The position numbers were made by a program, and so were the translations under genes. The notes under the pieces are model-generated. The model saw only the letters and a program-made list of their open reading frames with translations. It had not been told where the DNA came from and ran no database searches. Source: a virus. From it: a DNA stretch of 61,436 nt. Every line of letters begins with the position of its first letter. Position 1 is the first letter of the stretch. This document shows positions 52,502-60,252 of the stretch, piece by piece. The stretch spans positions 1 to 61,436 of the IMG/VR virus record IMGVR_UViG_3300034018_002789. One strand, 5' to 3'.

Positions 52502-53137
52502 GTGCATAACATTATCCGTTTGGACAGAATTATAAAAACAAAACATTCTGATCTTCATGTTGAACCACATATTATTAGAATATCAAAAGGCTTCAACAAT
52601 GAAATGACAGAAGAATTTCAAGAAGAATTTGAAAAAGCTGTCAATAGAAACAAAACATTAATACCTATTTTTATAGATTCTTATGGAGGAGACGTTTATT
52701 CATTAATGCAGCTAATCTCTACCATAAAAGCTTCTCCCCTTCCTGTGGCCACAATATGCACAGGCAAAGCTATGTCTTGTGGCGCTATGCTTTTTATGTT
52801 TGGCAATGAAGGATTGAGATTTTTAAGCGAAGAAGCTACAATCATGATACATGATGTAAGCTCTTTCACTTTTGGCAAAATAGAAGAAATAAAAGCCGAT
52901 GTTAAAGAAGCTGAAAGGCTAAATGATGCCATTTTTAGAATGGCAGCAAAAAATATTGGCAAAAATGAAAAGTTTTTATTAGACATTATTGATAAAAAGA
53001 AACATGCTGACGTATTTCTTAATTCAAAAGAATGTAAAAAACTAAACATTTGTAACCATATTGGAGTTCCTCATATGCTGACAGAAGTAAAAGTAAAACA
53101 TTCTATTGTTTTAAACAATAAAAAGCTAGAAATTTGA
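52502..53137 (+). CDS. ClpP-like serine protease
   Basis: The crotonase/ClpP fold is clear: IPIFIDSYGGDV near residue 54-65, catalytic Ser92 in GKAMSCGAMLF, catalytic His117 in ATIMIHDVSS and a candidate Asp near residues 161-170. This pattern is shared by ClpP and signal-peptide peptidase A, and by ClpP-like prohead proteases of some phages. At 211 aa it fits a single-domain ClpP. It could mature head proteins or degrade host factors. The start is GTG (52502) with a weak RBS; no better ATG lies near. It is 46 nt after the CCA-like gene. Confidence 0.75.
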   Translation: MHNIIRLDRIIKTKHSDLHVEPHIIRISKGFNNEMTEEFQEEFEKAVNRNKTLIPIFIDSYGGDVYSLMQLISTIKASPLPVATICTGKAMSCGAMLFMFGNEGLRFLSEEATIMIHDVSSFTFGKIEEIKADVKEAERLNDAIFRMAAKNIGKNEKFLLDIIDKKKHADVFLNSKECKKLNICNHIGVPHMLTEVKVKHSIVLNNKKLEI

Positions 53138-53145
53138 GGTTTGAC

Positions 53146-53451
53146 ATGTTGACCAAAGAACAAATTGAAAATTATAAAAATAAAATAAACAGCACCACTC
53201 AGGGTGAGTGGAAAGTATCAAGTATTCAAGTTAAAAATAGTCTCATGACAATTGATGGCAAATGGCCAGAATCTGATGATCTTGCTAATATGGATTTCAT
53301 AGCATCATGTAGAAATGATATGCAAAATCTAATATCAGAATTAGAAAATTATATTTTTTATTGCACAGAATTGCATAATAAAATAAATATTTTAGAAATA
53401 ACAATAGAAAAACAAGCAAAAATACTTTCAAGCATCGAGAAATTGAGTTAA
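53146..53451 (+). CDS. Ea22-like small protein, 101 aa
   Basis: Resembles Ead/Ea22-type phage proteins: TTQGEWKVSS near residues 17-26 and ANMDFIASCRNDMQNLISELENYI (near 47-70), then a C-terminal coiled coil. The ATG at 53146 with GAGG 7 nt upstream is preferred to the TTG at 53134. Function unknown in the family. Confidence 0.55.
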   Translation: MLTKEQIENYKNKINSTTQGEWKVSSIQVKNSLMTIDGKWPESDDLANMDFIASCRNDMQNLISELENYIFYCTELHNKINILEITIEKQAKILSSIEKLS

Positions 53452-53461
53452 AAATTTTAAA

Positions 53462-53500
53462 GGCCCCTACAATCTAATTACAAAAATTGTAAGGAGGGCC
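53462..53500 (+). promoter_or_regulatory. RBS-sequestering hairpin
   Basis: GGCCC-CT-ACAAT at 53462-53473 pairs, with small bulges, with ATTGTAAGGAGGGCC at 53486-53500, which contains the AAGGAGG Shine-Dalgarno of the 86-aa gene starting at 53505. The stem would mask that RBS, giving structure-controlled translation. Confidence 0.5.
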
Positions 53501-53504
53501 AAAA

Positions 53505-53765
53505 ATGATTAAAAAAGTGAATCAAATTGCAAGAAATGTATCTTGGTCTGGGGGCAGACCTCAGAGCAAGCATCTATTTGAAATACATACCACAGAGTCT
53601 TTTAGACTTGGGTGGGAATTTGACTCTGTCTCATTTTTTACTGTTGGTAAATTGGGATGGAGCAACATGTGGAAACTATCAGGTGGCATAACACATGGAA
53701 CAAACTATAAAATGGCTAGATCTAAAGTTTTTAACATCCCAAATAGCAGATATGATTCTTTTTAA
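53505..53765 (+). CDS. Hypothetical protein, 86 aa
   Basis: No family recognised. The N-terminus is basic (MIKKVNQIARNV), with aromatic residues spread through a compact beta-like body (FRLGWEFDSVSFFTV). The RBS AAGGAGG is perfect but sits inside a predicted hairpin. It may be an early or regulated protein. Confidence 0.5.
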   Translation: MIKKVNQIARNVSWSGGRPQSKHLFEIHTTESFRLGWEFDSVSFFTVGKLGWSNMWKLSGGITHGTNYKMARSKVFNIPNSRYDSF

Positions 53766-53831
53766 TGATCTTGATTCATAGTTTTTTTGGAATATGATTG
53801 TTGGTTGGAAGTTAAACACAAGGAGTTTGCA

Positions 53832-54323
53832 ATGCTTTCTCTTCTTTTGCTCTGCCTCGCTCAAGAACCAGAAAACTTCGTGATTATGCCAGTAAGCACC
53901 AACAAATACGATGGTAAAAAGATTTTAGCAAGTTTAATTTTTGAAAAAATTAGTCTTAGCTCTCCAGAGTATGTTGGATTGGCAATATATTGCGAAAATA
54001 TTGCCAAATCTGTTACTGGCAAGGATATGTTGCAGATTCTTATTAAATCCAAAGATTTTTCACATAGAGCTGCAGCAGCATTCTACTTTGGCTATATGTT
54101 AGACCCCAATAATGATTTGTTTCTTTTGTACCATGATGAACATCCTCTTGTTTGCTTGGCAGCTAAAAATTCCCTTATTAATATTGCTAGAGAAAAATTT
54201 GATCAAGAAGTAGATTTTGGCCCTTTGGTAATAGATCTTAATGACAAAGAAAAAATAAATGTTTCAGGCAAGTTGTGGAAAATATATATGGACAAAAAAA
54301 ATAATAAGTCAAACAATAAATAG
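53832..54323 (+). CDS. Hypothetical protein with HEAT-like helices, 163 aa
   Basis: The ATG at 53832 follows AAGGAG by 6 nt and gives a hydrophobic start (MLSLLLLCLAQEPENFVIMPV) that may be a signal peptide. Helix pairs such as FSHRAAAAFYFGYML and HPLVCLAAKNSLINIAREKF resemble HEAT-type repeats. It ends NNK with its stop codon inside an AATAAATA box. Function unknown. Confidence 0.5.
   Translation: MLSLLLLCLAQEPENFVIMPVSTNKYDGKKILASLIFEKISLSSPEYVGLAIYCENIAKSVTGKDMLQILIKSKDFSHRAAAAFYFGYMLDPNNDLFLLYHDEHPLVCLAAKNSLINIAREKFDQEVDFGPLVIDLNDKEKINVSGKLWKIYMDKKNNKSNNK
54315..54322 (+). promoter_or_regulatory. Late-type box AATAAATA
   Basis: AATAAATAGTTATTATG: the box lies 6 nt before the ATG of the 132-aa gene, and no Shine-Dalgarno is present. 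Confidence 0.45.
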
Positions 54324-54328
54324 TTATT

Positions 54329-54727
54329 ATGATTACATTTAATGAGTGGCTCGAAAAAATAGATGAAGTAGTAACAACTAGACCCAAAGTTCCTCATACT
54401 AAAGACTTTGCTGGCGGGGAAATAAGAGGCATATTCCAAGCTTACAAAGCAAATAAGCTTGGAGAAACATTAACTCCAGAAAAATTAAAAGAATTAAGGA
54501 ACGAACTTCAGTCTTGGAGTGATGTGGCTAGAGATTTGCCAGTATATAAAGAACTAGAAGCAAAACTCATGGCTGCAAAGCCAACTTCTGTTGCCCCACA
54601 AAAGGGAATGCAGCTTAGCGATCTATCTGGCAAAGAAGCATCAGATTTTAGAACTGTCGGAAAAAAAACAGCTTCCCCCAAGGCAGCTCCCAGAAAAAGT
54701 TTCTTAAGCTTTATTACCGGACGCTGA
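54329..54727 (+). CDS. CTS-tagged hypothetical protein, 132 aa
   Basis: The N-terminus MITFNEWLEKIDEVVTT has the F-x-E-W element and an I-D-E triplet at residues 11-13, like a T4 prohead-protease site. The rest has a helical domain (KLKELRNELQSWSDVARDL) and a Lys/Ser-rich C-terminus that would suit DNA contact. A capsid internal protein is the favoured guess; the sequence alone does not prove it. Confidence 0.55.
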   Translation: MITFNEWLEKIDEVVTTRPKVPHTKDFAGGEIRGIFQAYKANKLGETLTPEKLKELRNELQSWSDVARDLPVYKELEAKLMAAKPTSVAPQKGMQLSDLSGKEASDFRTVGKKTASPKAAPRKSFLSFITGR

Positions 54728-54733
54728 TTACTA

Positions 54734-54765
54734 CCCCGGCTGAAGCCGGGGAATTAGCTGGCTCA
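54734..54765. promoter_or_regulatory. Stem-loop/GGCTCA module, copy B
   Basis: Six nt after the stop codon of the 132-aa gene, CCCCGGCTGAAGCCGGGG forms a 7-8 bp hairpin, followed by AATTAGCTGGCTCA. The neighbouring gene is convergent and ends at 54771, so this is the only sequence between the two 3' ends. A terminator function is plausible; its kinship with modules A and C is by shared layout. Confidence 0.6.
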
Positions 54766-54770
54766 AAATC

Positions 54771-55058
54771 TTAATTCTTTTCGAAAAGATAAGTAACGCC
54801 AGTATCTTCTATAGAAATCCAAATCAAATCTTTATTGTTTTGATTCATGGATTTTCCAGCAGTTAATTTTGCAGTTTCAGAGAACTGTGTTTTATAGTTT
54901 GCTGGTATTTGTTCTAAAACTTCTTTTACATCAAGAAGTTCAGAGTTTTCTTGCAAGTCTGGGATGGTTTCTGTATCATAAGTTCCAATGAATTGAAAAT
55001 TAGATTCAGAAGGCTCGCCTGTTTGTCTAAAACTCATCCACTCTTTAAATAGTTTCAT
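54771..55058 (-). CDS. CTS-tagged small protein, 95 aa
   Basis: The N-terminus MKLFKEWMSFRQTGEPS carries the F-K-E-W element. The rest is acidic with a C-terminal beta strand (WISIEDTGVTYLFEKN). It overlaps the Nudix gene stop by 4 nt (ATGA coupling). No family recognised; possible internal head protein. Confidence 0.55.
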   Translation of the reverse strand: MKLFKEWMSFRQTGEPSESNFQFIGTYDTETIPDLQENSELLDVKEVLEQIPANYKTQFSETAKLTAGKSMNQNNKDLIWISIEDTGVTYLFEKN

Positions 55059-55807
55059 GTTGTTGCCCCTTTAAGTTTATTTAAAGCTGTCGCTAATATT
55101 TTATTATGATGTTGAAAAGCCATATTAGGCAATTCTTTTAAAGCATACCAACCTTTAAGACCTTGATTTAACATGCTAATACTACCTGGTGCTTGAGTGG
55201 CATCATCGCCAAATTTAAAAGATAATATATCTTTGTCTGGAACCTCATAAAGATATGCCCATGTTTTTACATTTTTTTCTCTTTTGTCTGACCCACTTGC
55301 ATCAAATTCGCCCAAATAAATTAAGCCGCTGCCACTTACAGAGGCTCCAGTTTCTTCGCTCAGCTCTCTAGCTGCTGCTTTTGGTGCAACTACCATAGGT
55401 TCTGGAGGATTGGTTGCCGAAAACCCATCAGCAGCGTTGTCAAAAAATCCTCCTGGAATAGCCAATCCCTTGGGGTCTTTCAATCTATTAATAAGATAAA
55501 AAGCATTATTTGTTTTATTATATGGAATGCAGTCTACGGCTCTATTTTCTGCATATGTAATTATATTTTTGCCCATCTCGTTTCTATATTTAAAATATTT
55601 AACCCAAGGAGGCGATAGATTCTTGTTTAAAGGTCCATATCCTATGTTGGTCACATTATTTTGAACAGGAACATAAAGAGGTTCTGGCAAATCATCTGCT
55701 GTTATTTTTAATAATCCATTTTCTTCCGTTACAAAACTATATGGCCCCCAATATACATCTCCTATTTCTTCTCTATTTTCTAACCAAATTGAAAAATTAG
55801 CTATCAT
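55055..55807 (-). CDS. Nudix hydrolase with CTS-like N-terminus, 250 aa
   Basis: The Nudix box is present as GGFFDNAADGF ... APKAAARELSEETGASV, i.e. R-E-L-S-E-E-T-G at residues 147-154, but with a longer than usual insertion between the first Gly and REx. Nudix enzymes hydrolyse nucleoside diphosphate-linked substrates; phage versions can act on NAD, capped RNA or dNTPs. The ATG at 55807 (MIANFSIWLENREEIGD) is preferred; the N-terminus resembles the F-x-x-W tags of other proteins. The next gene overlaps by 4 nt. Confidence 0.75.
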   Translation of the reverse strand: MIANFSIWLENREEIGDVYWGPYSFVTEENGLLKITADDLPEPLYVPVQNNVTNIGYGPLNKNLSPPWVKYFKYRNEMGKNIITYAENRAVDCIPYNKTNNAFYLINRLKDPKGLAIPGGFFDNAADGFSATNPPEPMVVAPKAAARELSEETGASVSGSGLIYLGEFDASGSDKREKNVKTWAYLYEVPDKDILSFKFGDDATQAPGSISMLNQGLKGWYALKELPNMAFQHHNKILATALNKLKGATT

Positions 55808-55959
55808 TCCCATCCGCCTTCTATTGGATTCTTGTTTGTAATTACTTTAATACAATCTATAAGTCTATATATTTCATTAATTAATGATAATATTAATTCA
55901 TCTTTATTTTCAATAGATTTTAAATTTTCCTTAATGTTTTCTAAATCTTCTTCTTTCAT
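55804..55959 (-). CDS. Small acidic protein, 51 aa
   Basis: The 51-codon frame begins MKEEDLENIKENLKSIENK and is entirely helical, ending EGGWE. The ATG at 55959 follows AGGG by about 7 nt. Its stop overlaps the Nudix start by 4 nt, so the two are coupled. A longer start would overlap the phosphoesterase gene. Confidence 0.45.
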   Translation of the reverse strand: MKEEDLENIKENLKSIENKDELILSLINEIYRLIDCIKVITNKNPIEGGWE

Positions 55960-55967
55960 ATAAAACC

Positions 55968-56492
55968 CTACTGATTCTTTGTTGATTTTATTGCGAAATC
56001 TAAAGAAATTGGAGAATAATACCAATGTTCTACGCAACAGTTTAAATATTTAGGATTTATTTCATCAAATTCATTAATTACATTTTTATAATGTATATGA
56101 CCATGAAAATTATATTGATTATCACCTATACAATCTGGATGTATTGGAAAGTGTGACAATATGTAGTGTTTATCTAATTTATGTGTGCCTCTTATATCTT
56201 TAAAATATTCTGCATAATCTTTTAATTTGAAAATGTCATGATTGCCTTTTATTAAAATCTTTTCTCCATTTAGTTTTTTCAAAGTTTTAAGATCTTTTCT
56301 TTTAATAGCCACATCCCCAAGATGATATATCTTATCTTTGGGACGAACAATTCTATTCCAGTTTTCAATCATGCATTCGTCCATATCATTTGCATTATCA
56401 AAAGGACGAACTTTAGTTCCATCATTTCTAAGGAACTTGCACATTGCATCATGGCCAAAATGCGTATCAGAAATTAGATAAATATTTGGCAT
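55968..56492 (-). CDS. Metallophosphoesterase (calcineurin-like)
   Basis: The metallophosphoesterase motifs are complete: D-x-H (SDTHFGHD, residues 8-15), GD (YHLGDVAIKR), GNH (LIKGNHDIF), H (ILSHFPIHP) and GHIH (NFHGHIHYKN). The length of 174 aa fits a compact phage or YfcE-like phosphodiesterase. It may act on cyclic dinucleotides, RNA ends or phosphoproteins; its substrate is unknown. It is coupled by a 1-nt overlap to the gene upstream. Confidence 0.8.
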   Translation of the reverse strand: MPNIYLISDTHFGHDAMCKFLRNDGTKVRPFDNANDMDECMIENWNRIVRPKDKIYHLGDVAIKRKDLKTLKKLNGEKILIKGNHDIFKLKDYAEYFKDIRGTHKLDKHYILSHFPIHPDCIGDNQYNFHGHIHYKNVINEFDEINPKYLNCCVEHWYYSPISLDFAIKSTKNQ

Positions 56493-56716
56493 TAGACCCT
56501 CGAAATAATAACTCTTGCTTCTTTCATGCAGTCTGGGCTTACACTGCTATTATAATATTCGTGCTCTCCCATATACCATTTTGTGTAAACATTAGGACAA
56601 ATATCAATTAATCTTAAATCAAATTTATCTGATACTCCACCTTCGTAACCATTTGTTGAAACAATTAAATTGCCATCATATTTTTTTAATTCTTCTATAA
56701 GCTCATTGACTGTCAT
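56492..56716 (-). CDS. Small phage protein, 74 aa
   Basis: The pattern MTVNELIEELKKYDGNLIV ... GYEGGVSD recurs in small phage proteins of unknown function (helix then a Gly/Asp-rich turn). It overlaps both neighbours, indicating a tight operon with the methyltransferase and phosphoesterase. Confidence 0.6.
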   Translation of the reverse strand: MTVNELIEELKKYDGNLIVSTNGYEGGVSDKFDLRLIDICPNVYTKWYMGEHEYYNSSVSPDCMKEARVIISRV

Positions 56717-57224
56717 TTGGTTTCCTTTCTACAACACATATTGTGTCATTGTGTGCGCCACCATGATAAACAAGTAGTATTTCTAAAATTTTATAGTTGT
56801 ACTTTTTACCCCAGCCCATACTATTCCATCCGAAAGTAAAAGCAAGACCATCTGGCTTTAATATCATGTTTAAATATTTCTTGCATTCACTATACAATCT
56901 AGCATTTTGGGTGTCCGTTTGTGATGCTTTAAGTCCTACAGATTTGTATACTTCTGTTATTTGCCTAGGGGAATAAGGTGGATCTAATAATGCTACATCA
57001 ACTTGAATGCCTGTTTTAACAAATTCAGAAAGCCATTCTACACTATTTTTGCCCGATACTGCCAAATCATTTCTATATTTTGCTATCTCGCTTTTTCCTG
57101 CGAATGGATCAATAACATCCATGCTTGGTTCTATATATTTTTTTAACAATGCTTTTACGGGAGGCATTTCGAATGTATAAGGATTCGGCATCGAAAATTG
57201 CCTGTCAAAAATAAATTCTGGCAT
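56703..57224 (-). CDS. DNA adenine/cytosine-N4 methyltransferase
   Basis: Motif I VIDPFAG (residues about 36-42) binds SAM and LLDPPY (about 79-84) is the catalytic D-P-P-Y of amino-methyltransferases. At 173 aa it is shorter than typical Dam or D12-class enzymes, so target recognition may be reduced. Probably modifies phage DNA against host restriction. Confidence 0.8.
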   Translation of the reverse strand: MPEFIFDRQFSMPNPYTFEMPPVKALLKKYIEPSMDVIDPFAGKSEIAKYRNDLAVSGKNSVEWLSEFVKTGIQVDVALLDPPYSPRQITEVYKSVGLKASQTDTQNARLYSECKKYLNMILKPDGLAFTFGWNSMGWGKKYNYKILEILLVYHGGAHNDTICVVERKPNDSQ

Positions 57225-57233
57225 TTTTTAATC

Positions 57234-57398
57234 TCAAAATAATGTTAAAAGCAAAAGTCCAGCAAAAACAACAACGATTAGAAAAAACAAAAATTTTTTT
57301 TCAAATACTTTTGATTCCTTCTCGTTAATTCTATCTTCTAAATAATCACCATTTTTTAGGATTTCGTCAATTAGTTTTTCTCTTAATTTTGCATTCAC
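57234..57398 (-). CDS. Small membrane protein, 54 aa
   Basis: A GTG start at 57398 with AAGGA 7-8 nt upstream opens a 54-codon frame: a polar N-terminus (NAKLREKLIDEILKNGDYLEDR) and a C-terminal transmembrane helix (FLFFLIVVVFAGLLLLTLF). It overlaps the preceding gene's 3' end by 32 nt. The clear RBS and TM pattern support it. It is a tail-anchored membrane protein of unknown function. Confidence 0.5.
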   Translation of the reverse strand: MNAKLREKLIDEILKNGDYLEDRINEKESKVFEKKFLFFLIVVVFAGLLLLTLF

Positions 57399-57660
57399 TA
57401 TTATTCCTTTTACAAAATATTTCTTTAGAATTAATAGCCTCTCCTATGATCTCAACTTCACCATCTGTTTCGATCCATACATGGGCTCCGCATGAAAGAG
57501 GAGACTCTGGTTTATATATTAATTTACAATCACCTTTAATTACAACTTCATGTGCATATTTATTTTCTTTATAATTTTTTACTGTAATTACTGGATTTTT
57601 CTCTCCAGTCTTTTTGTTCCTTCTAATCATGAATTGATTAACATGAATGATCGTTTTCAT
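57367..57660 (-). CDS. Hypothetical beta-rich protein, 97 aa
   Basis: The ATG at 57660 with AGGAGG 7 nt upstream is preferred. The body is a small beta-barrel-like sequence (VITVKNYKENKYAHEVVIKGD, then HVWIETDGEVEIIGEA) with a basic C-terminus. No family recognised. Confidence 0.5.
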   Translation of the reverse strand: MKTIIHVNQFMIRRNKKTGEKNPVITVKNYKENKYAHEVVIKGDCKLIYKPESPLSCGAHVWIETDGEVEIIGEAINSKEIFCKRNNSECKIKRKTN

Positions 57661-57692
57661 AGTTGTCCTCCTGTTTAAATTAAACCATATTT

Positions 57693-58160
57693 TTAATTCG
57701 TTTCCAGTTTTTTCTTCCAAGTTTCAATATCTTCATCAATATTAGGATTATATCCCTGCCAATCCATTAAGTGTCCAAACAAATAATGACAGTTTACGGG
57801 TCTATTTTCACAAAGCACAACAAAATTATTTTCATCAAGCTCTTTTTCTGGATTCATATGGAAAGGCATTTTGTGGTGAACAACTAAATTTTCTGTTTTG
57901 CCACAAACAGCACACTTGCCATTTTTTTTCTTATAATTATAAGCTATGCTTTTCCACTTTCCACTTCTTGTGGATGTAGTGCTTAACCCATAAACATAAT
58001 TTTCACCTTTTGATTCTAAATATTTTTTATAAAACTGTGTAATAATACAATAAAATGCATATCCTAAATAAATTGCAAAAACAGCAGTTGTAATTGCAAT
58101 TGGAATATAATTAAAAAGTTCTTCTTCTGATATTGCATTTGGATCTAAAAAATTTTTCAT
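57693..58160 (-). CDS. Membrane-anchored HNH endonuclease-like protein, 155 aa
   Basis: The N-terminal half has a transmembrane helix (IPIAITTAVFAIYLGYAFYCII, residues about 19-40). The C-terminal half is an HNH finger: CAVCG (83-87), NLVVHHKMPFH (91-101) with the catalytic His pair, ENNFVVLCENR and NCHYLFGH (Cys/His metal ligands). A membrane-bound HNH nuclease is unusual; it could cut incoming DNA at the membrane or be a superinfection-exclusion factor. It overlaps the methyltransferase upstream by 4 nt (ATGA). Confidence 0.7.
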   Translation of the reverse strand: MKNFLDPNAISEEELFNYIPIAITTAVFAIYLGYAFYCIITQFYKKYLESKGENYVYGLSTTSTRSGKWKSIAYNYKKKNGKCAVCGKTENLVVHHKMPFHMNPEKELDENNFVVLCENRPVNCHYLFGHLMDWQGYNPNIDEDIETWKKKLETN

Positions 58161-58915
58161 AGTGTGTATACCTTATCAATGAATTCGATTGTCATAGCGT
58201 GAATTGGAAATTTAGATATTTTAAGTTTATTTTTTAAGTAATTCTGTATACTTAAATTATTAAAAAAGTCTTCTACTTTTTTTGTAGTATTGTATGATGC
58301 CTCTGTTTTTAATCCAGCTAATTTAGCAAAATGACTATAAGATGTTTGAGGAAAAGTTATTGCATGTGTAAAAATCATACTTTCCACTGGGACTAATTGC
58401 TTTATTTCATCTTCTTCTAAAAATATATGAGCAAAAGCCTTATTTAAATGCTTATAAATATGTGCTCCATGTCTTGACATATAAGGATGGTATCTAACAT
58501 ATATTTTACCACCTTCTGCAAGAACACTTTTTAATAGTATAAAAGCTTCAATTTGGTTTATATTTTCAAGATGATCCATTACATCATATACATTTATAAA
58601 GTCATAAGGACCATTTTTTTCAACTATGTCCCAATTTGTAGTTAATAAAACTTTTTCAAAGTTGGAAAATTTGTTTTGTATATCATAACCAACAACATTA
58701 GAAGCACCATGCTTTAGCATAAAATCTGCAACATGTCCTTCGCCACATCCAAAATCTAAAACTCTTTTGCCGTAATGAGCATTATTAATAACTAATGTTG
58801 CAATGCTTTCTGCTCTTTCTGTTTTGTCTTTTTCATTAGATTCATCACAAACAAGATTTATATCTACAGCTTGCGGCCAATCATCTGACTTTATTAAATC
58901 TATAATATTTTTCAT
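58157..58915 (-). CDS. SAM-dependent methyltransferase (class I)
   Basis: Motif I VLDFGCGEGHVADFML (residues about 50-65) binds SAM, followed by a NVVGYDI acidic site and a beta strand YDFINVYDVMDHL. It resembles methyltransferases that act on glycans, quinones or small molecules; no DNA target motif is seen. 252 aa fits the family. It is divergent from the AdoMet decarboxylase-like gene across 79 nt that contain AT-rich promoter-like sequence. Confidence 0.75.
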   Translation of the reverse strand: MKNIIDLIKSDDWPQAVDINLVCDESNEKDKTERAESIATLVINNAHYGKRVLDFGCGEGHVADFMLKHGASNVVGYDIQNKFSNFEKVLLTTNWDIVEKNGPYDFINVYDVMDHLENINQIEAFILLKSVLAEGGKIYVRYHPYMSRHGAHIYKHLNKAFAHIFLEEDEIKQLVPVESMIFTHAITFPQTSYSHFAKLAGLKTEASYNTTKKVEDFFNNLSIQNYLKNKLKISKFPIHAMTIEFIDKVYTL

Positions 58916-58994
58916 AAATTTACCATATCTCTCTTAAAATTATTATAATATACAATACTATATTTTTATTCACTATTTTCAAAGGAAGCTTAAA

Positions 58995-59369
58995 ATGGAA
59001 AAAAACCACAAGCATTTAATTTTAAACGCTGTTGTTACCGACCCAATAAATGATGAAAAATCTTGCAATAAATGGCTAACAGATTTGGTTGATATTGTTG
59101 ACATGGAAATACTAATTCCTCCCCATAGCAAATATTGTGACATTCCTGGTAATGAAGGAGTGACAGGAACAGTTGTAATAACAACAAGTCATATGTCGAT
59201 TCATATATGGCCGCAACAGCCAGAGCCTCATATTAGAATGGATGTATATAGCTGCAAAGATTTTGATGTAGAAAAAGTTGTAGAATTCGTAAAAAAGAGT
59301 ATGGGAATAGTTGATTTTGATTATGTATTAATCGACCGAAACAAAACCAAAATGAATATAATTAGTTAA
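58995..59369 (+). CDS. S-adenosylmethionine decarboxylase-like (SpeD)
   Basis: Matches prokaryotic AdoMetDC: the pyruvoyl-forming site in TTSHMSIHIWPQ at residues 63-74 with catalytic Ser65 and His70, and a C-terminal YSCKDF giving Cys87. The spacing Ser-x4-His agrees with the Thermotoga type; the Cys is two residues further, probably a loop insertion. The enzyme makes decarboxylated AdoMet for spermidine synthesis. Polyamines neutralise packaged DNA. RBS AAAGGAAG before ATG. The 1-nt overlap with the HNH gene suggests co-transcription. Confidence 0.7.
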   Translation: MEKNHKHLILNAVVTDPINDEKSCNKWLTDLVDIVDMEILIPPHSKYCDIPGNEGVTGTVVITTSHMSIHIWPQQPEPHIRMDVYSCKDFDVEKVVEFVKKSMGIVDFDYVLIDRNKTKMNIIS

Positions 59370-59653
59370 TGGCAAAAATACGAAGCAAATATGCCTTTAA
59401 AAAACACGCAGGCAAATGTGCTTTCTGCGATGAAAAAGATTATTCTTGCCTAGATGCTCATCGTATATATGAAGGCTACAAAGGCGGAGAATACGACAGC
59501 ATTAATGTTGTTGTCTGCTGTGCAAACTGTCATAGGAAAATACACTCTGGTAATATTAAACTAATTAAAAAACATATAAGCTATGGGGAAAGTTTATACG
59601 TTTTAGAATATATTGAAAATAATGAAACAAAATTTTTATCTTTAAAATACTAA
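59369..59653 (+). CDS. HNH endonuclease, 94 aa
   Basis: A compact HNH finger: CAFCDEKDYSCLDAHRIYEG with Cys pair and His-Arg, then NVVVCCANCHRKIHSG with the C-terminal Cys pair and His. Short phage HNH proteins of this size nick DNA and often act as homing or packaging-associated endonucleases. It is coupled to the SpeD-like gene by a 1-nt overlap. Confidence 0.75.
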   Translation: MAKIRSKYAFKKHAGKCAFCDEKDYSCLDAHRIYEGYKGGEYDSINVVVCCANCHRKIHSGNIKLIKKHISYGESLYVLEYIENNETKFLSLKY

Positions 59654-59660
59654 ATATTTT

Positions 59661-60242
59661 ATGAACTTTTATGAATGGTATTATACTGAAGCATTAGCTT
59701 CTGCAAGTAGAAAATATACGCATGATGATTATCACAAATCATTCTTGCCAAGAGGTTTAATTGGCGGAATTACATCTAGAGTAAAATACTTCCCCAGATG
59801 GGCTGTTGAAAAACTACTTGAAATAGAAAAAAGTGCTCACTTGCCACATATGCACATGCATGATGTAATTGAAGAAGACCCAAATGTAGATTTAGATAAA
59901 ATAACAGAAAAGCAAGTTAAAGATATTTATGAATGTAATGGCAAGCCTGTTTATCTTGTAACAGACAACTTCTACGTTATTGGATGCGAAACTGGAAATG
60001 AAGTAGAAATCGGTGATTTTGCAGCTATGGGTGGGAAAATTAGAGATATGAAATCTGCAGCACAATTTTTAGGTTTCATAAGACAATTCAAAGGCAAAAC
60101 AATAAAAGCAGACATGCGAGAAGATACATCTTACGCTCTGTTAAAAGCACAAGAAAAATCTGGAAGAGTAAAAATAAACCATGATGAAGTTTGGGATTGG
60201 TCTGGTACATCCATGCATGAAATAGAATTTGAAATACTATAG
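59661..60242 (+). CDS. CTS-tagged hypothetical protein, 193 aa
   Basis: The N-terminus MNFYEWYYTEALASASR carries the F-x-E-W element plus T-E-A like a T4 prohead processing site. The body has an unknown fold with a His-rich turn (HLPHMHMHDVIEED) and Lys/Thr strands (KTIKADMREDTSYALL). ACTAAATA lies 4 nt before the ATG; no Shine-Dalgarno. Possibly a head-internal protein. Confidence 0.55.
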   Translation: MNFYEWYYTEALASASRKYTHDDYHKSFLPRGLIGGITSRVKYFPRWAVEKLLEIEKSAHLPHMHMHDVIEEDPNVDLDKITEKQVKDIYECNGKPVYLVTDNFYVIGCETGNEVEIGDFAAMGGKIRDMKSAAQFLGFIRQFKGKTIKADMREDTSYALLKAQEKSGRVKINHDEVWDWSGTSMHEIEFEIL

Positions 60243-60252
60243 TGAGGATATT

